Positions 34,442 through 44,440 are shown, counted from the stretch's first letter. The stretch is 64,000 nucleotides of DNA from Burkholderiaceae bacterium (GCA_027493945.1 JAOSJU010000001.1:558001-622000), one strand, 5' to 3'. A program made the numbers and translations. The notes: a model not told the origin generated them from the letters alone.

Positions 34442-34542
34442 CCCGCAGTGGCGCACCCGCTCTCGCCTGGCCCCGCCGGCATGGCACCCGCTGCCCTCGG
34501 CGGGCCTGACGCGCAGGCGCCGCCCTCAGAGCGTGAAGCGCA
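34442..34542 (-). repeat. Right arm of the element, overlapping the 3' end of pmbA
   Basis: A 101-base arm complementary to 34212-34310. The outermost 17 bases are the authentic end of the pmbA coding sequence including its stop (34526-34528). Confidence 0.9.
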
Positions 34543-35863
34543 GCGCGCCGACCAGCGCGGCGGGCGCGCGGATGCCGCCCGGCTCGCGTCCGTTCCAGGT
34601 GTCGGTGGCGGGAATCGTGTCGGCCGAATCGGTCAGGGCGAGCAACTGCTCGCCGAGCACGCGGTACAGGCTGTCGTCGAAGCGCATCGGCTCGACCGGC
34701 GCGACCGGCTGGCCGTCCTCGACCCACAGCGTGGCGAAGCGCGTCATGCCCGTGGCGCGGCAGGCCTCGCGATCCGAGTAGTTCAGGTACCAGAGATTGG
34801 CGACCGACACGCCGGTGCCCAGTGCGGCCAGCGCCTGCGCGGCCCGCAGCGTGCCCGGCGCGACGCAGGCGGCGAGCGGCCGCTCGTCCTCGTCGGCGCC
34901 GTTGCCCTCGGCGCCGAACTCGCGCGCGCTGCGCGGCGAGACCAGCCGTTGCGCGGGACGTCCCGCCTCGAGCAGCGCGATGCGCGCCGGGCGCTCGAAG
35001 CCGTCGTCCTGAAAGCGCGGCACGCCGAATGCGTCCGCGTCCTCGACGAGGGTGAAATCGGCCGCGAACCGCGCCTCGCCGCGCGCCGCGCGCGCCAGCG
35101 GCGACTGGCCGCTGCGCCAGGCGCGCTCGGAAAAGCCGCCCCAGCCCAGCAGGCCGACCAGTTCGGCCAGCGCCTGCGGCGCGAGCAGCACCCGGTAATC
35201 GCCGGGCGCGAGCCGGCGCGGCGGACGCTGCAGGATTCGCGCGCGCTCGCGGGCCGAGCGAATCGCGGCCTGCAACGACGCCGCATCCCAGCGGCCGGCG
35301 AACCAGGTGTCCTTGACCGCACGATCGCCGCCCGCCTGCACCGAGAAGTCGAAGCTCGACGAGACGGCCTGGTGGTAGTGGCGATGGCCGAGGCTGCTGG
35401 CGAGCGCGCGCACGACCGGACCGCCGGCGTACGAGCCGACCAGATCGTCGTCGCCGGCCGCGTCGAGAATCGCGTCGATCGCCGCCACGGGGTCGGGCGC
35501 GTCGCCGTCGTCGATGCGCTCGCTCTGCCCCGGCACCGGCTGCCAGCAGGCCCAGGGATCAGGCGGCAGTTGCGCGACCGCGGCGCGCAGCTCGGCGAGC
35601 GCGCCGGCGAGCACCGCGTCCGCCTGTTCGCGCTCGCCCAGCGTGCAGACGATGCGCGCCTGCCGCCCCTCGTCGAGCAGCCGCAGCCCGACGGTGATGC
35701 GCTCGACGGTCCCCGCCTGGCGCACCCGGGCGCGGTTCAACCGCAGGAAGTCGCTGCGCTCGCCGCGCAGCGTGCCGAACAGGATCTCGCCGCGCGCGGG
35801 GGTCGACGAGACGAAGCGGGCCAGCGACGCGAAGTGCGCGGCGAACCGCGAATCGGCCGTCAT
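34526..35863 (-). CDS. PmbA/TldE-like metalloprotease-family protein
   Basis: A 445-residue protein of the TldD/PmbA family, paired with the TldD-like gene upstream. As in PmbA/TldE, it lacks the HExxxH zinc motif, so it is probably the non-catalytic partner. Typical segments are VGSYAGGPVVRALASS, VKDTWFAGRWDAASL, NLWYLNYSDREACRATGMTR and ADTIPATDTWNGREPGG. This looks like the divergent TldD/PmbA pair of unknown substrate rather than classic TldDE. The start at 35863 is chosen over an upstream in-frame ATG because it gives a family-like N-terminus. Its last codons are duplicated in inverted orientation downstream. Confidence 0.78.
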   Translation of the reverse strand: MTADSRFAAHFASLARFVSSTPARGEILFGTLRGERSDFLRLNRARVRQAGTVERITVGLRLLDEGRQARIVCTLGEREQADAVLAGALAELRAAVAQLPPDPWACWQPVPGQSERIDDGDAPDPVAAIDAILDAAGDDDLVGSYAGGPVVRALASSLGHRHYHQAVSSSFDFSVQAGGDRAVKDTWFAGRWDAASLQAAIRSARERARILQRPPRRLAPGDYRVLLAPQALAELVGLLGWGGFSERAWRSGQSPLARAARGEARFAADFTLVEDADAFGVPRFQDDGFERPARIALLEAGRPAQRLVSPRSAREFGAEGNGADEDERPLAACVAPGTLRAAQALAALGTGVSVANLWYLNYSDREACRATGMTRFATLWVEDGQPVAPVEPMRFDDSLYRVLGEQLLALTDSADTIPATDTWNGREPGGIRAPAALVGALRFTL

Positions 35864-35900
35864 GCCCGGTCCCCGGATGCGCGGCACGGATCGCGGCGCC

Positions 35901-37352
35901 TCACGACTCGCCTCCGAACACCTCGACCGAGCGAAACAGGCATGCCGGCGACGCATGGCCGACGCGCACGATCTGGCCGGGCTCGCCCTTGCCGCAGTAC
36001 GGCGTACCGAGCACCTGCATCGTGCTGCGGTCGCCCACCGCCGCCAGGCTGCGCCAGAAGGTCGCCGAGATGCCGCGGTAGTTCGGGTTGCGCACCAGCG
36101 CGCCGAGACGGCCGTTCTCGATCAGGCGCGCCCACTCGCAGCCGAACTGGAACTTGTTGCGCGAATCGTCGATCGACCACGACGCGTTGGTCTGCATCCA
36201 GATGCCGCGCTCGACCGATGCGATCATCGAATCGAGCGTCGCGTCGCCCGGCTCGAGATTCAGGTTGGCCATCCGGTCGATCGGCGCGCGTTGCCAGCCA
36301 CTGGCGCGCGAACACGCCACGCCCTCGATCGGCCAGCCGAGCGCGCGGGCGCGCGCCTGCGACAGCGCACCGCCCAGCGCGCACAGCAGGACGCCGCCTT
36401 CGATCAACCGTCGCGGCTGCGCGGGAGTGCCGTCGTCGTCGGCCGCGTAGCTGGCGAACTCGCCGGGCACGCCGGGGTCGAAGCTCACGTCGAGCAGCGG
36501 CGAGCCGTATCGATAGTTGCCGAACATCTCCGGCACGACGAAGCTCGTGCCGGCGAAGTTGCGCTCGTCGCCCAGAATGCGGTCGAGCTCGAGCGGGTGC
36601 CCGATCGACTCGTGGATCTGCAACATCATCTGGTCGGGCGACAGCAGCAGGTCGCGCGGACCGTCGGGGCAGTTCGGCGCGCCGAGCAGTTGCAGCGCCT
36701 CGTCGGCCACGCGCGCGCCGCCGCCCACGATTCCGGAGTCGCGCAACGCCGCGCCGCCGCCCTGCCGGCAAAAGCCGTTGTATTGCCCGCCCAGCGTGCG
36801 GGTCTGCGAGCGGCCCGCGTCGACCGCCGTCGCCTCCAGGTTTGGCTCGACGAAGCGGAACGACTGGCAGGCGGCGAGCGCGCCGTCGCTCCAGAGACGC
36901 TGGCGGGTAGAGGTGGTGCGCAGGCTCGCCGACCAGTGGCGCACGCGCGGATCGCGCGCCATCGCCGCGGCCTCGACCTGCAGCAGTTCGATCAGTTCGG
37001 CGCGCCCCGGCAGCGGATCGTCGGCCGGCGCATGCCTCGACGGGCTGCCGGGCTCGGGCCATGGCGCACCGGCCAGCGCGAGACCGCGATCGCGCGCGGC
37101 GCGCGCCCACTGCACCGCCCGCTCGGCAGCGGCCTGCAGGCCGCGCGGGCTCAGGTCCGCGGTTGCGCAATAGCCGATCTCGCCGTCGAGCCAGACCGAG
37201 ACCATCGCGCCGCGATCGATCGCCAGCCGCGCGGGCTGCACGACGCCGCGCGTGACCGCCAGCGTTTCGTGCCGCTCCTCGACCATCCGCAGCGAGACGC
37301 GCGCGCCGCGCTGCGCGACGCGGGGGAACACGGGATCGTCCGGCGCGCTCAT
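35901..37352 (-). CDS. TldD-like metalloprotease
   Basis: A 483-residue TldD/PmbA-family protein. The zinc-binding HESIGHPLELDRILG has the HExxxH motif. A further conserved metal-ligand region is GTPYCGKGEPGQIVRVGHA. Other family segments are GGQYNGFCRQGG and NPNYRGISATFWRSL. It probably acts with the PmbA-like protein encoded 37 bases downstream as a heterodimeric protease (family inference). Complete. Confidence 0.82.
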   Translation of the reverse strand: MSAPDDPVFPRVAQRGARVSLRMVEERHETLAVTRGVVQPARLAIDRGAMVSVWLDGEIGYCATADLSPRGLQAAAERAVQWARAARDRGLALAGAPWPEPGSPSRHAPADDPLPGRAELIELLQVEAAAMARDPRVRHWSASLRTTSTRQRLWSDGALAACQSFRFVEPNLEATAVDAGRSQTRTLGGQYNGFCRQGGGAALRDSGIVGGGARVADEALQLLGAPNCPDGPRDLLLSPDQMMLQIHESIGHPLELDRILGDERNFAGTSFVVPEMFGNYRYGSPLLDVSFDPGVPGEFASYAADDDGTPAQPRRLIEGGVLLCALGGALSQARARALGWPIEGVACSRASGWQRAPIDRMANLNLEPGDATLDSMIASVERGIWMQTNASWSIDDSRNKFQFGCEWARLIENGRLGALVRNPNYRGISATFWRSLAAVGDRSTMQVLGTPYCGKGEPGQIVRVGHASPACLFRSVEVFGGES

Positions 37353-37404
37353 CGTGCAGCCCGGAGGGGCGCCGACGCGGGCGCGATTCGACTCCGGCAG
37401 TCGC

Positions 37405-38037
37405 CTACGTGGCCGACGTCCCGAGCCACTCGACCAGCGGCTCCCAGGTGGCGCGATCCTTGTCGACGCGCTGGGAAGGCACGTCGAACACGGTGAGGCC
37501 GTGCGCGGCCAGGTGCACGTAGTTCTGCGTGTCGCGAACGTATCCCGCCACCGGCAGGCCGAGTCCGCCGACGAAGCGCGCCAACTCCTCGGCGGCGCGG
37601 GTGCGCGTATCGACGCGCATGCCGACGATGCCGACCGTCTCGCGAAAGCGTCGCGCGTTGTCGAAGATCGCCTCCAGTTCCTCGAGGAACCGGCCGGTGG
37701 CGAGCACGTCGAACATCGAGGGCTGCAGCGGCACGACGATGCGGTCGGCCACGCGCGTCACCTCGGACAAGCGCTTGCCGGCGATCTGTGCCGGCGTATC
37801 GAGCACGACGTGTGTGACGCCGCGCGGCGGCTTGGCGATCTCGCCGTTCATCTCCCAGGTTTCGATGGGCCGTGCGCCGGCGGGCCGCAGGTTCAGCCAC
37901 TGGCGCGCCGACTGCTGCCGATCGAAGTCGCCCAGCATCGTGCGCTTGCCGCTCGCAGCATAGTAGCCGGCCAGATTGGTCGCGAGAGTGGTCTTGCCGA
38001 CCCCTCCCTTCGGATTTACGACGGCTACGACTGGCAT
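37405..38037 (-). CDS. ParA-family ATPase, orphan
   Basis: A 210-residue ParA/MinD-type P-loop ATPase. The deviant Walker A is VVNPKGGVGKTTLATNLAG and Walker A' is GDFDRQQSARQWL. Walker B is THVVLDTPAQIAG. It lacks an N-terminal DNA-binding extension. There is no parB or parS nearby, and the gene lies between tldD and the cobalamin locus. It is therefore more likely a stand-alone positioning ATPase than a plasmid partition gene. Confidence 0.8.
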   Translation of the reverse strand: MPVVAVVNPKGGVGKTTLATNLAGYYAASGKRTMLGDFDRQQSARQWLNLRPAGARPIETWEMNGEIAKPPRGVTHVVLDTPAQIAGKRLSEVTRVADRIVVPLQPSMFDVLATGRFLEELEAIFDNARRFRETVGIVGMRVDTRTRAAEELARFVGGLGLPVAGYVRDTQNYVHLAAHGLTVFDVPSQRVDKDRATWEPLVEWLGTSAT

Positions 38038-38147
38038 GTGGTGACCTCCAATGACGGCGTTGTTCCCGCTGCGATGGTAGCAAACCGACGCGCACGAGCA
38101 CGGCCTTGCCCGGGCCCGTCGTGCCGATCGCCGCGATGCCGGCCGCG

Positions 38148-39128
38148 CTACGACGGTGCACGCGCCGCGTCGATCGCGGCGCACATCTGCTCGAGCGCAT
38201 CGAGCACGCGCGGGCCCGGACGCTCCATCGTCGAGGCGTCGAACGCCGCGAAGCGCGCCGGGCCGCGCGGCGCGAGCAGGCCGCGTTCGCGCCAGAAGCG
38301 TTCGGCGCGCTCGCCGTCGGTGGCCAGCACCAGCGCGGGGCGCGCCGCGATCACCGCCTCGGGGTCCACGCGCGGCGCTGCGATCGCGGCGTCCGACAGC
38401 ACGCTGCGCGCACCGCAACTGCGTACCGCATCGGCGATCACCTCGTGCCCGCCGATGCCGATCAGCGGCGACGACCAGATCTGCACGAAGACGCGCACCA
38501 CGGGCTGCTGCGCGTAGCGCGCGCGAATCCGCGCGAGCCGCGCGCGAAACGCGCGCGCCGTGCCCAGCGCCGCCGCCGGGTCGTCGGAGAGCTTCGCGAA
38601 ACGCGCCAGCGTCGCGCCGACCTCGTCGAGCGTGCGCGGCTCGGACACGAAGACCGCGAGTCCCAACTGCCCGAGCCGCGCGACCAGCGCGCGCGGCGCG
38701 CCGGGACCCCAGATCACGACCAGGTCGGGGGTGAGCGCGAGCAGTTGCTCGACGTCGGGTTGCGGGTAGGCCGCGACACGCGGCAGCGAGCGCGCCGCCG
38801 GCGGATAGTCGCTGTCGCGATCGACCGCGACCACCTTGGGTCCGGCGCCGCTGGCGAACAGCAGCTCGGTGGCATGCGGCGCCAGCGAGACGATGCGCGT
38901 CGGCGACGTCGGCAGGACGACGATACGGCCGCGGTCGTCCTCGAGGTGCAGCGGTGACGACGGCGAGGACGATGACGATGACGATGACGACGCCGGTGAC
39001 GACGACGTCGGCACCGCGGGCGCCGGGGGCGCGGCCGCGCGCGGCCAGCCGCTGCCCGCTGCCGCCGCCGCGGCAACCGCCGCGGCAGTCACCAGCCAGG
39101 CGAGAACGCGCCGGCGCACCGCCCGCAT
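38148..39128 (-). CDS. Cobalamin-binding periplasmic protein (BtuF-like)
   Basis: About 326 residues. An N-terminal signal/anchor (RVLAWLVTAAAVAAAAAAG) is followed by a Ser-rich linker. The class III periplasmic binding domain runs RIVSLAPHATELLFASGAG, DRDSDYPPAARSLPRV and PDLVVIWGPGAPRALVARL. It probably delivers cobalamin to a BtuCD transporter, which is not encoded in this window. The assignment rests on fold plus position downstream of the receptor and riboswitch. The ATG overlaps the stop of the receptor (ATGA). The linker is encoded by a short repeat tract. Confidence 0.82.
   Translation of the reverse strand: MRAVRRRVLAWLVTAAAVAAAAAAGSGWPRAAAPPAPAVPTSSSPASSSSSSSSSPSSPLHLEDDRGRIVVLPTSPTRIVSLAPHATELLFASGAGPKVVAVDRDSDYPPAARSLPRVAAYPQPDVEQLLALTPDLVVIWGPGAPRALVARLGQLGLAVFVSEPRTLDEVGATLARFAKLSDDPAAALGTARAFRARLARIRARYAQQPVVRVFVQIWSSPLIGIGGHEVIADAVRSCGARSVLSDAAIAAPRVDPEAVIAARPALVLATDGERAERFWRERGLLAPRGPARFAAFDASTMERPGPRVLDALEQMCAAIDAARAPS
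38954..39008. repeat. GATGAC-type microsatellite coding for a Ser-rich linker
   Basis: A tract rich in GAC/GAT triplets, including several consecutive GATGAC units, inside the btuF-like gene. It encodes a run of Ser with interspersed Pro/Ala just after the signal sequence. Such tracts can change length by slippage in multiples of three or six without breaking the frame. Confidence 0.7.
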
Positions 39129-41003
39129 CACCGCGCCGCGTAACGCACGCCGACGAACAGCGAGCGCGGCGGCGAGCGGTAGCCCGCAACGGTCTCGTAA
39201 TCGCGATCGCCGAGATTGCCCGCTCGCGCGAACAACTCCCAGTCGCGGTCGAGCCGGTACGCGGCCCATGCATCGACGAAGGCGTAGCCGTCCATCCGCT
39301 GGCCGAGCGTGTCGAAGCGGCGCGCCTGCGCGGTCGCCTCGGCGCCGAAGCGCCACGGCCCCTGCCGGCGCTCGACGCCGACGACGCCGTAGCGCGGCGC
39401 CCGCCGCACCAGTTCGGACTCGGTGCGCGAGCCGGTGACCGGATCGACGCTCACCCCCTCGGTGTGCTGCACCGTGGCGGCAGCGCGCAGCGTCCACGCG
39501 CCGATCGCCTGCCGCGCATCGAGCGCGAGGCCGCGCACGCGCGCATGCGCCAGGTTGCGCGCGGTGTAGAAGGCGTCGAGCTCGATCGCCTCGTCGATGC
39601 GGCTGCCGAAGGCGGTCGCGCGCAGCACCGCGTTGCCGGCGTGACGCTCGAGCGCGAGTTCGTAGCCGCGCGATTTCTCCGGCCGCAGCGTCGGATTCGG
39701 CGAGAACGGGTTGTACAGGTCGTCGAAAGTCGGAGCCCGAAACGCGGTGCCGTAGCTCGCGCGCAGCAGCCACTGCGGCACGAAGCGCCAGCCCCAGGCG
39801 AGGGCGCCGGTGGTCTCGGAGCCCACCGACTCGATGCGATCGCGCCGCAACGTGGCGCGCAGCGTGTGTTCGCCCCACACATGCTCGTAGCCGCCGAAGA
39901 CCGAATCGGTGCCGCGGCGATCGCGCGCGTAGAGGAACGCGCCGCCGCGGGTGACGCCGTCGCCGTCGATCGATTGCACCAGCGACTCGAGCCCGAACAA
40001 CAGCTTCCCGCCCCAGGCGTCGACCGTGTTCTGCCAGGCGATCGTGCGCGAATCGGTGCGCGGTGCGAAGGTGAACGCCCGGAAGCTGTAGTCGATCGAG
40101 GTGTTGCCGGCGCGCAGTTCGGTCTGCCATCCCTGCAGCGGGCGCCCGCGCAGCCACGCCGACACCGCTGCCGAACGGTAATCCTGGCGCGCAGTGGCGG
40201 GCGTGGAGAACGCGTCGTCGTAGTCGACGTGGCCGTCGTTCACCAGCGCGCTCGCGCCGGCTTCCCAGTGCGTGGCGAGCCGATGCGCCAGCGACGCGGT
40301 CAGCGAGTGCTGGCGATTGCCGTCGCGGTCGGCCCGGAAATCCGGGCTGCCGGGGCGCGTCGACTCGAAGCCGTCCGTGCTCTCGCGAGCCAGCGACAGG
40401 GCCACGCGCGTGCCCTCGCGGGCCGCGCGGAAACCCACCTGCAACTGCTGCGTGCCCCCGGGTGCCGAAGCCGACCGACGCGAACGGCCACCAGCCGTCG
40501 GTGTCGGCCTGCCGGGTGAAGATCTGCACGACGCCGCCGATCGCTCCCGAACCGTAGAGCGCCGACGCGGGTCCGCGAACCACCTCGATGCGCTCGATCG
40601 CCGACAGCGGCAGGTGTTCCGGAACCGCGCCGCCGCTCAGCGGGCTCTCGATGCGGATGCCGTCGACGAGCACGATCGACTGCGAGTTGCGCGCGCCGCG
40701 CACGAACAGGCCCGAGACCGAGCCGGCGCCGCCGGTCTGCGAGATCTCGATGCCGCCCGCGCTGCGCAGCAGCTCGGGCAGGCTCGAGGCGCCGGCATCG
40801 CGGATCGCCTGCGCGTCGATCACCGTCACGTCGGCGAGCGCGCGATCGATCGTGGTCTCGGATCGCGTGGCGGTGACGACCACCGGGTTCATCGACTGGG
40901 AATACGCGTAGGAGGAAAGCAGGCCCGCAACCAGCGCGCTCGCGCACCGGGTGGCGACCGCGAACGCGTGCGCGGCCACCGGGCGTGTGGACAGAAGGGA
41001 CAT
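39128..41003 (-). CDS. btuB: TonB-dependent cobalamin receptor BtuB-like (frameshift near 40456)
   Basis: About 625 residues. It has a signal peptide, then a TonB-box-like segment (MNPVVVTATRSE) and a plug domain (LPELLRSAGGIEI, VLVDGIRIESP, IERIEVVRGPASALYGSGAI). A 22-stranded barrel ends in the aromatic-type terminus RSLFVGVRYAAR. One extra G in the C-run at 40454-40458 breaks the frame at GFGTRGTQQLQVGF. The cobalamin riboswitch directly upstream identifies the ligand class. Works with TonB-ExbBD at 32-34 kb. Confidence 0.88.
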
Positions 41004-41080
41004 GGGGACTCCTGTGCGCCTTGCCCACCGCAAGGCGACGGTTCGTCAATGGATCGACGACGCAAGGCCGCGACCCTCCC

Positions 41081-41308
41081 TTCCGGCCGGTATCCGGGCT
41101 TGCAGCGTCGGGGGCCTCGCAGTGCGGGGCCGGCCCGGACGGGCACTGCCTTCCCGGACCGGTGCGCGCGAGGCGACACAGGCCCAGTGGCGATGGGTGC
41201 ACGACCGTTCGCGCGAACGCGAACGCCGCTGCTTACCGTTGCGGGGGCAGCACAGGTTGGCGACGGCCCGTGGGGCCACGCTCCCTGTTTCCCGACACCG
41301 GAAGCGAC
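41081..41308 (-). promoter_or_regulatory. Cobalamin (adenosylcobalamin-type) riboswitch
   Basis: On the minus strand, in order: GGGAAACAGGGAGCG, CTGCCCCCGCAACGGTAA (complement of ~41233-41249), the B12-box GCCACTGG (41184-41191) and CCCGGATACCGGCC (41086-41099). These are the conserved blocks of cobalamin riboswitches in the right order and spacing. It sits in the 366-base leader ahead of btuB and should repress the receptor and the btuF-like gene when cobalamin is plentiful. Confidence 0.95.
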
Positions 41309-41311
41309 GCG

Positions 41312-41339
41312 ATTATATGCCTGCCGCGCGAAGCGCCAA
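41312..41339 (-). promoter_or_regulatory. Sigma-70 promoter of the riboswitch-btuB transcript
   Basis: On the minus strand TTGGCG (41334-41339) and a perfect TATAAT (41312-41317) are 16 bases apart, immediately upstream of the riboswitch aptamer. Confidence 0.7.
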
Positions 41340-41369
41340 CGCGCCTCGCGCAATCGCCTCCAGCCAGGT

Positions 41370-43768
41370 TCAGCGATCGGCCGGGCGCGCGACCGCGGAC
41401 GGCGCGATGCTCGCCAGCGCGTCCATGACGATGCCGGTGGTGAGCAGTTCGGGGAGGATTCGCGGCGCAGCCTGCCCGGGCGTGAAGAGCAGATAGAGCG
41501 GCACGCCGTTGCGCCCGTAGCGCGCCAACTCTTCGGTGATCGCGGGATCGCGGTTGGTCCAGTCGGCCTCGAGCCGCACGACGCCGCGTTGCGCCATCGC
41601 CCCGACGATCGCATCGCGCTCGAGCACCAGGCGCTTGTTGGCCTGGCAGCTGACGCACCAGGCCGCAGTGAAGTCGACGAACACCGGGCGCCCGCTTGCC
41701 AGCGCGTCGGCGATCCGCTCGCGCGACCACGGCTGCCAGCCGAGCACCTCGCCGTCGACGGCAGACGCGTCCTGCCGTGCCTGCGCCGCCGGCGCGTCGC
41801 CGGCGACGCGCTGCGGCCAGGCAGTCCAGACGCCCAGCGCGAGCAGCGCCACCGCCAGCGAGGCCGTCCAGGTCCTGCGACTTCCGCTGCCCCCCTGCAC
41901 GAAACGCCCGACGAGCCACAGCGCGAGCGCGAGCAGCACCGCGCCGATGGCCAGCGCGAGCACCGCGTCGATTCCGGCCTGCTGCCCCAGCACCCAGGCG
42001 AGCCAGGCCGCTGTCGCATACATCGGGAAGGCGAGCGATTGCCGGAAGGTTTCCATCCAGCGGCCCGGGCGCGGCAGCCAGCGCAGCCACGCCGGGAACA
42101 GGCCGAGCAACAGGTACGGCGCAGCCATGCCGACGCCGATCGCGGTGAACACCACCAGCGCCTCGAGCGTCGTGCTGCCGAGCGTGTAGCCGAGCGCCGA
42201 CCCCATGAACGGCGCGGTGCACGGCGTGGCGACCAGCACCGCGAGCACGCCCGAGCCGAACGAGCCCGCGAGCGGATGCGACGCGGCGCGGCCCCCCTGC
42301 CCGAACTGGCCGAGCCGCGTGAGCGACAGGCCGATCTCGTAGACGCCCGAGAAGTTGAGCGCGATCGCGACGAAGAGCAGCGCCATCGCGGCGACGAACA
42401 GCGGCGACTGCAGCTGGAAGCCCCAGCCCGCCGCCTCGCCGGCCGCGCGCAGGCCGAGCAGCAGCGCCGCGAGCACCCAGAACGAGACCACGACGCCGGC
42501 CGAGAACGCAAGCGCGCCGATGCGCGATGCCGCGCTGCCTTCGCTGCCATGGCGCGCGAAGCCGAGCACCTTCAGCCCGATCACCGGAAAGACGCACGGC
42601 ATCAGGTTGAGGATCAGCCCGCCGATCGCGCCGAACAGCGCCGCGATCCACAGGCTGGTCGCGCCCGCCGTTCCCGCGGACGCCAATCCCCCGCCCGCCG
42701 TTCCCCCGCCTTCCGTGCCGGCCGCGGGCGCGCCCGGCGAGAAGGCGCCGCTACGCAGTCCGGGCAGGTCGAGCCCACCTCCCCGGGAGCCGGCGCGGCC
42801 TGCGGCGCTCCGGCCACCCGCGCGATCTCGGTGCCAGCGGGCAGCGCGACCGGCGAGACCGAGACGGCGAGCTCGCGCGCCTGTCCGTCGATGACCACGA
42901 TGCCTTCTGCCGCCTGCGCGAGCACGGCCGCATCCGCACGCGCCTGCCGCGTGCCGTCCTCGTTCAGTCGCACCGCCAGCCGCACTCCACCGTCGACTGC
43001 GTGGAGCACCTGCTCTTCGGCATTGCGCAGCAGCCCTTCCCGGTATGGGAAGAATTCGACCGAGGCCGCGCGCTGCGGCAGCGCGATCGACAGCGTGTCG
43101 CCGTCGGCGAACACGCGCGCGGCGATTCTCTCGCGCGGCATGCGGCTGTCGGCGGCGTCGAACAGCGCGGCGAATCGCGACCTCGCGGCCTTGCCCGCGC
43201 GCTGCACCGGCAGCTCGAGCGCGACATCGGCATCGCCGGGAATGCAGACCTCGCGGCACATCAGCCAGGACGCTCGCCCCGCGAAGCGCACGCGCTCGCC
43301 GTCGATCGCGGCAGGCACCTGCAGCGGCACCGGCAGCACGATCTCGTCCTCGTAACCGTAGTTGGCCAGCGGCGGGATGAACAGGCGCTGCGGCGCAGGC
43401 CATTCGATCGCGCCGGCGCGAAAGCCCGCCGGAAGATCCAGCACGAGTTGCGTCGGCAAGCCCGAATCGCCGGGATTGCGCCAATAGGTGTGCCACTGCG
43501 GGTCGTGCCGGATACGCAACCCGAGGCGCATCGGCTGACCGGGGGCGACCGCGTCGGCTTCGGCGACCAGTTCGACCTCGACCGCTTCGACGCGCGTCGG
43601 GCCGGCACGCGCGGAGTCGGTCTGGGCGACCGGCGCCGCCTGGACCGTCCGGGCCGCATCGGCGACAGCCGGCTGCCCCAGCGCGGACCTCACGCCCGCG
43701 CCGGCCAGCATGAGCGCGGCCAGCACCCGGGCCATCAGCCGCGAGCGAAGCAAAGAATGCAAACTCAT
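41370..43768 (-). CDS. DsbD/ScsB-family thiol:disulfide interchange protein (frameshift near 42781)
   Basis: About 800 residues. The N-terminus has a signal peptide and a periplasmic DsbD-like domain (HTYWRNPGDSGLPTQLVLD, WLMCREVCIPGDADV). The central membrane domain carries the DsbD redox Cys pair, NLMPCVFPVIGLKVLGF and ATPCTAPFMGSALGY. The C-terminal thioredoxin domain has DFTAAWCVSCQANK. It moves reducing power from cytoplasmic thioredoxin to the periplasm. The N-domain layout is closer to ScsB than to classical DsbD. One base is missing in the C-run at ~42779-42785 between the first domain and the linker. Confidence 0.85.
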
Positions 43769-43901
43769 CACGAATCCGGGTCGAGGCCCCAATGCTACCG
43801 GAACGGGTGCCGCGCCCCGGCGAATCCCCGCGCCGCCGGGGTGCGAGCGACGGCCGTCCGGCAGACTGCCCCCGAACAGCGTCTTCATATACCATTTCGC
43901 C

Positions 43902-44111
43902 ATGGACCAGGAAGTGGATCAGCTGGGCGAGCGCATCGACCGCATGCTGCAGGTCGTGCGCCGGCTCGCGGACGAAAATGCCAACCTGCGCGACCAGCTC
44001 GCCGCGAGCCGCGGCGTCAACGAGCAACTGCAGCAGCGCATCGCCGAGGCGCGCGCACGCGTCGAATCGGCGCTGGCGCGACTGCCGCTGCCTGCCGAAA
44101 GCGGCGAATAG
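43902..44111 (+). CDS. zapB: ZapB-like small coiled-coil cell-division protein
   Basis: A 69-residue protein that is almost entirely heptad coiled coil (QLGERIDRMLQVVRRLADEN, LRDQLAASRGVNEQLQQRI). Position immediately before zapA, with 26 bases between them, matches the betaproteobacterial ZapB-like (TIGR02449) protein. It probably assists Z-ring assembly through ZapA. The upstream gap to dsbD has an AT-rich CATATACCAT near 43886-43895 that may be its -10 region. Confidence 0.75.
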   Translation: MDQEVDQLGERIDRMLQVVRRLADENANLRDQLAASRGVNEQLQQRIAEARARVESALARLPLPAESGE

Positions 44112-44137
44112 CGGCGCTCCCCGGACGGACCCCGACG

Positions 44138-44440
44138 ATGGAACAGATCGACGTCAAGATCCTCGACCGCGACTACCGGCTGGCGGTGAGCGGCGACACC
44201 AAGCCGCAACTGATCGAAGCGGTGCAGATGGTCGACGAGAAAATGCGCGCGATCCGCGAAGCCGGGCGCATCTCGGGCGTCGACCGCATCGCGGTGATGG
44301 CGGCCCTGCAGCTCGCGCACGAACTGCTCGGCGCGCAGAGCCCGGTCGCCGGCACGTCGAAGGCCGAGATGCTCGGCAAGATCCGCAAGATGCGCGAAGA
44401 CCTCGATGCCGAACTCGCACGCCAGGAAAACCTCTTCTGA
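44138..44440 (+). CDS. zapA: Cell division protein ZapA
   Basis: A 100-residue FtsZ-ring stabiliser. It has the N-terminal ZapA fold (EQIDVKILDRDYRLAVSGD, LIEAVQMVDEKMRAIREAG) and a helical tail that forms the tetramer. Complete and of normal length. The 6S RNA follows directly, as in many beta- and gammaproteobacteria. Confidence 0.92.
   Translation: MEQIDVKILDRDYRLAVSGDTKPQLIEAVQMVDEKMRAIREAGRISGVDRIAVMAALQLAHELLGAQSPVAGTSKAEMLGKIRKMREDLDAELARQENLF

Noticed and set aside
37405..38037. Evidence for an integrated plasmid (ParA gene)
   Set aside because: The surroundings are purely chromosomal housekeeping genes, and no ParB, replication or mobilisation gene is present.
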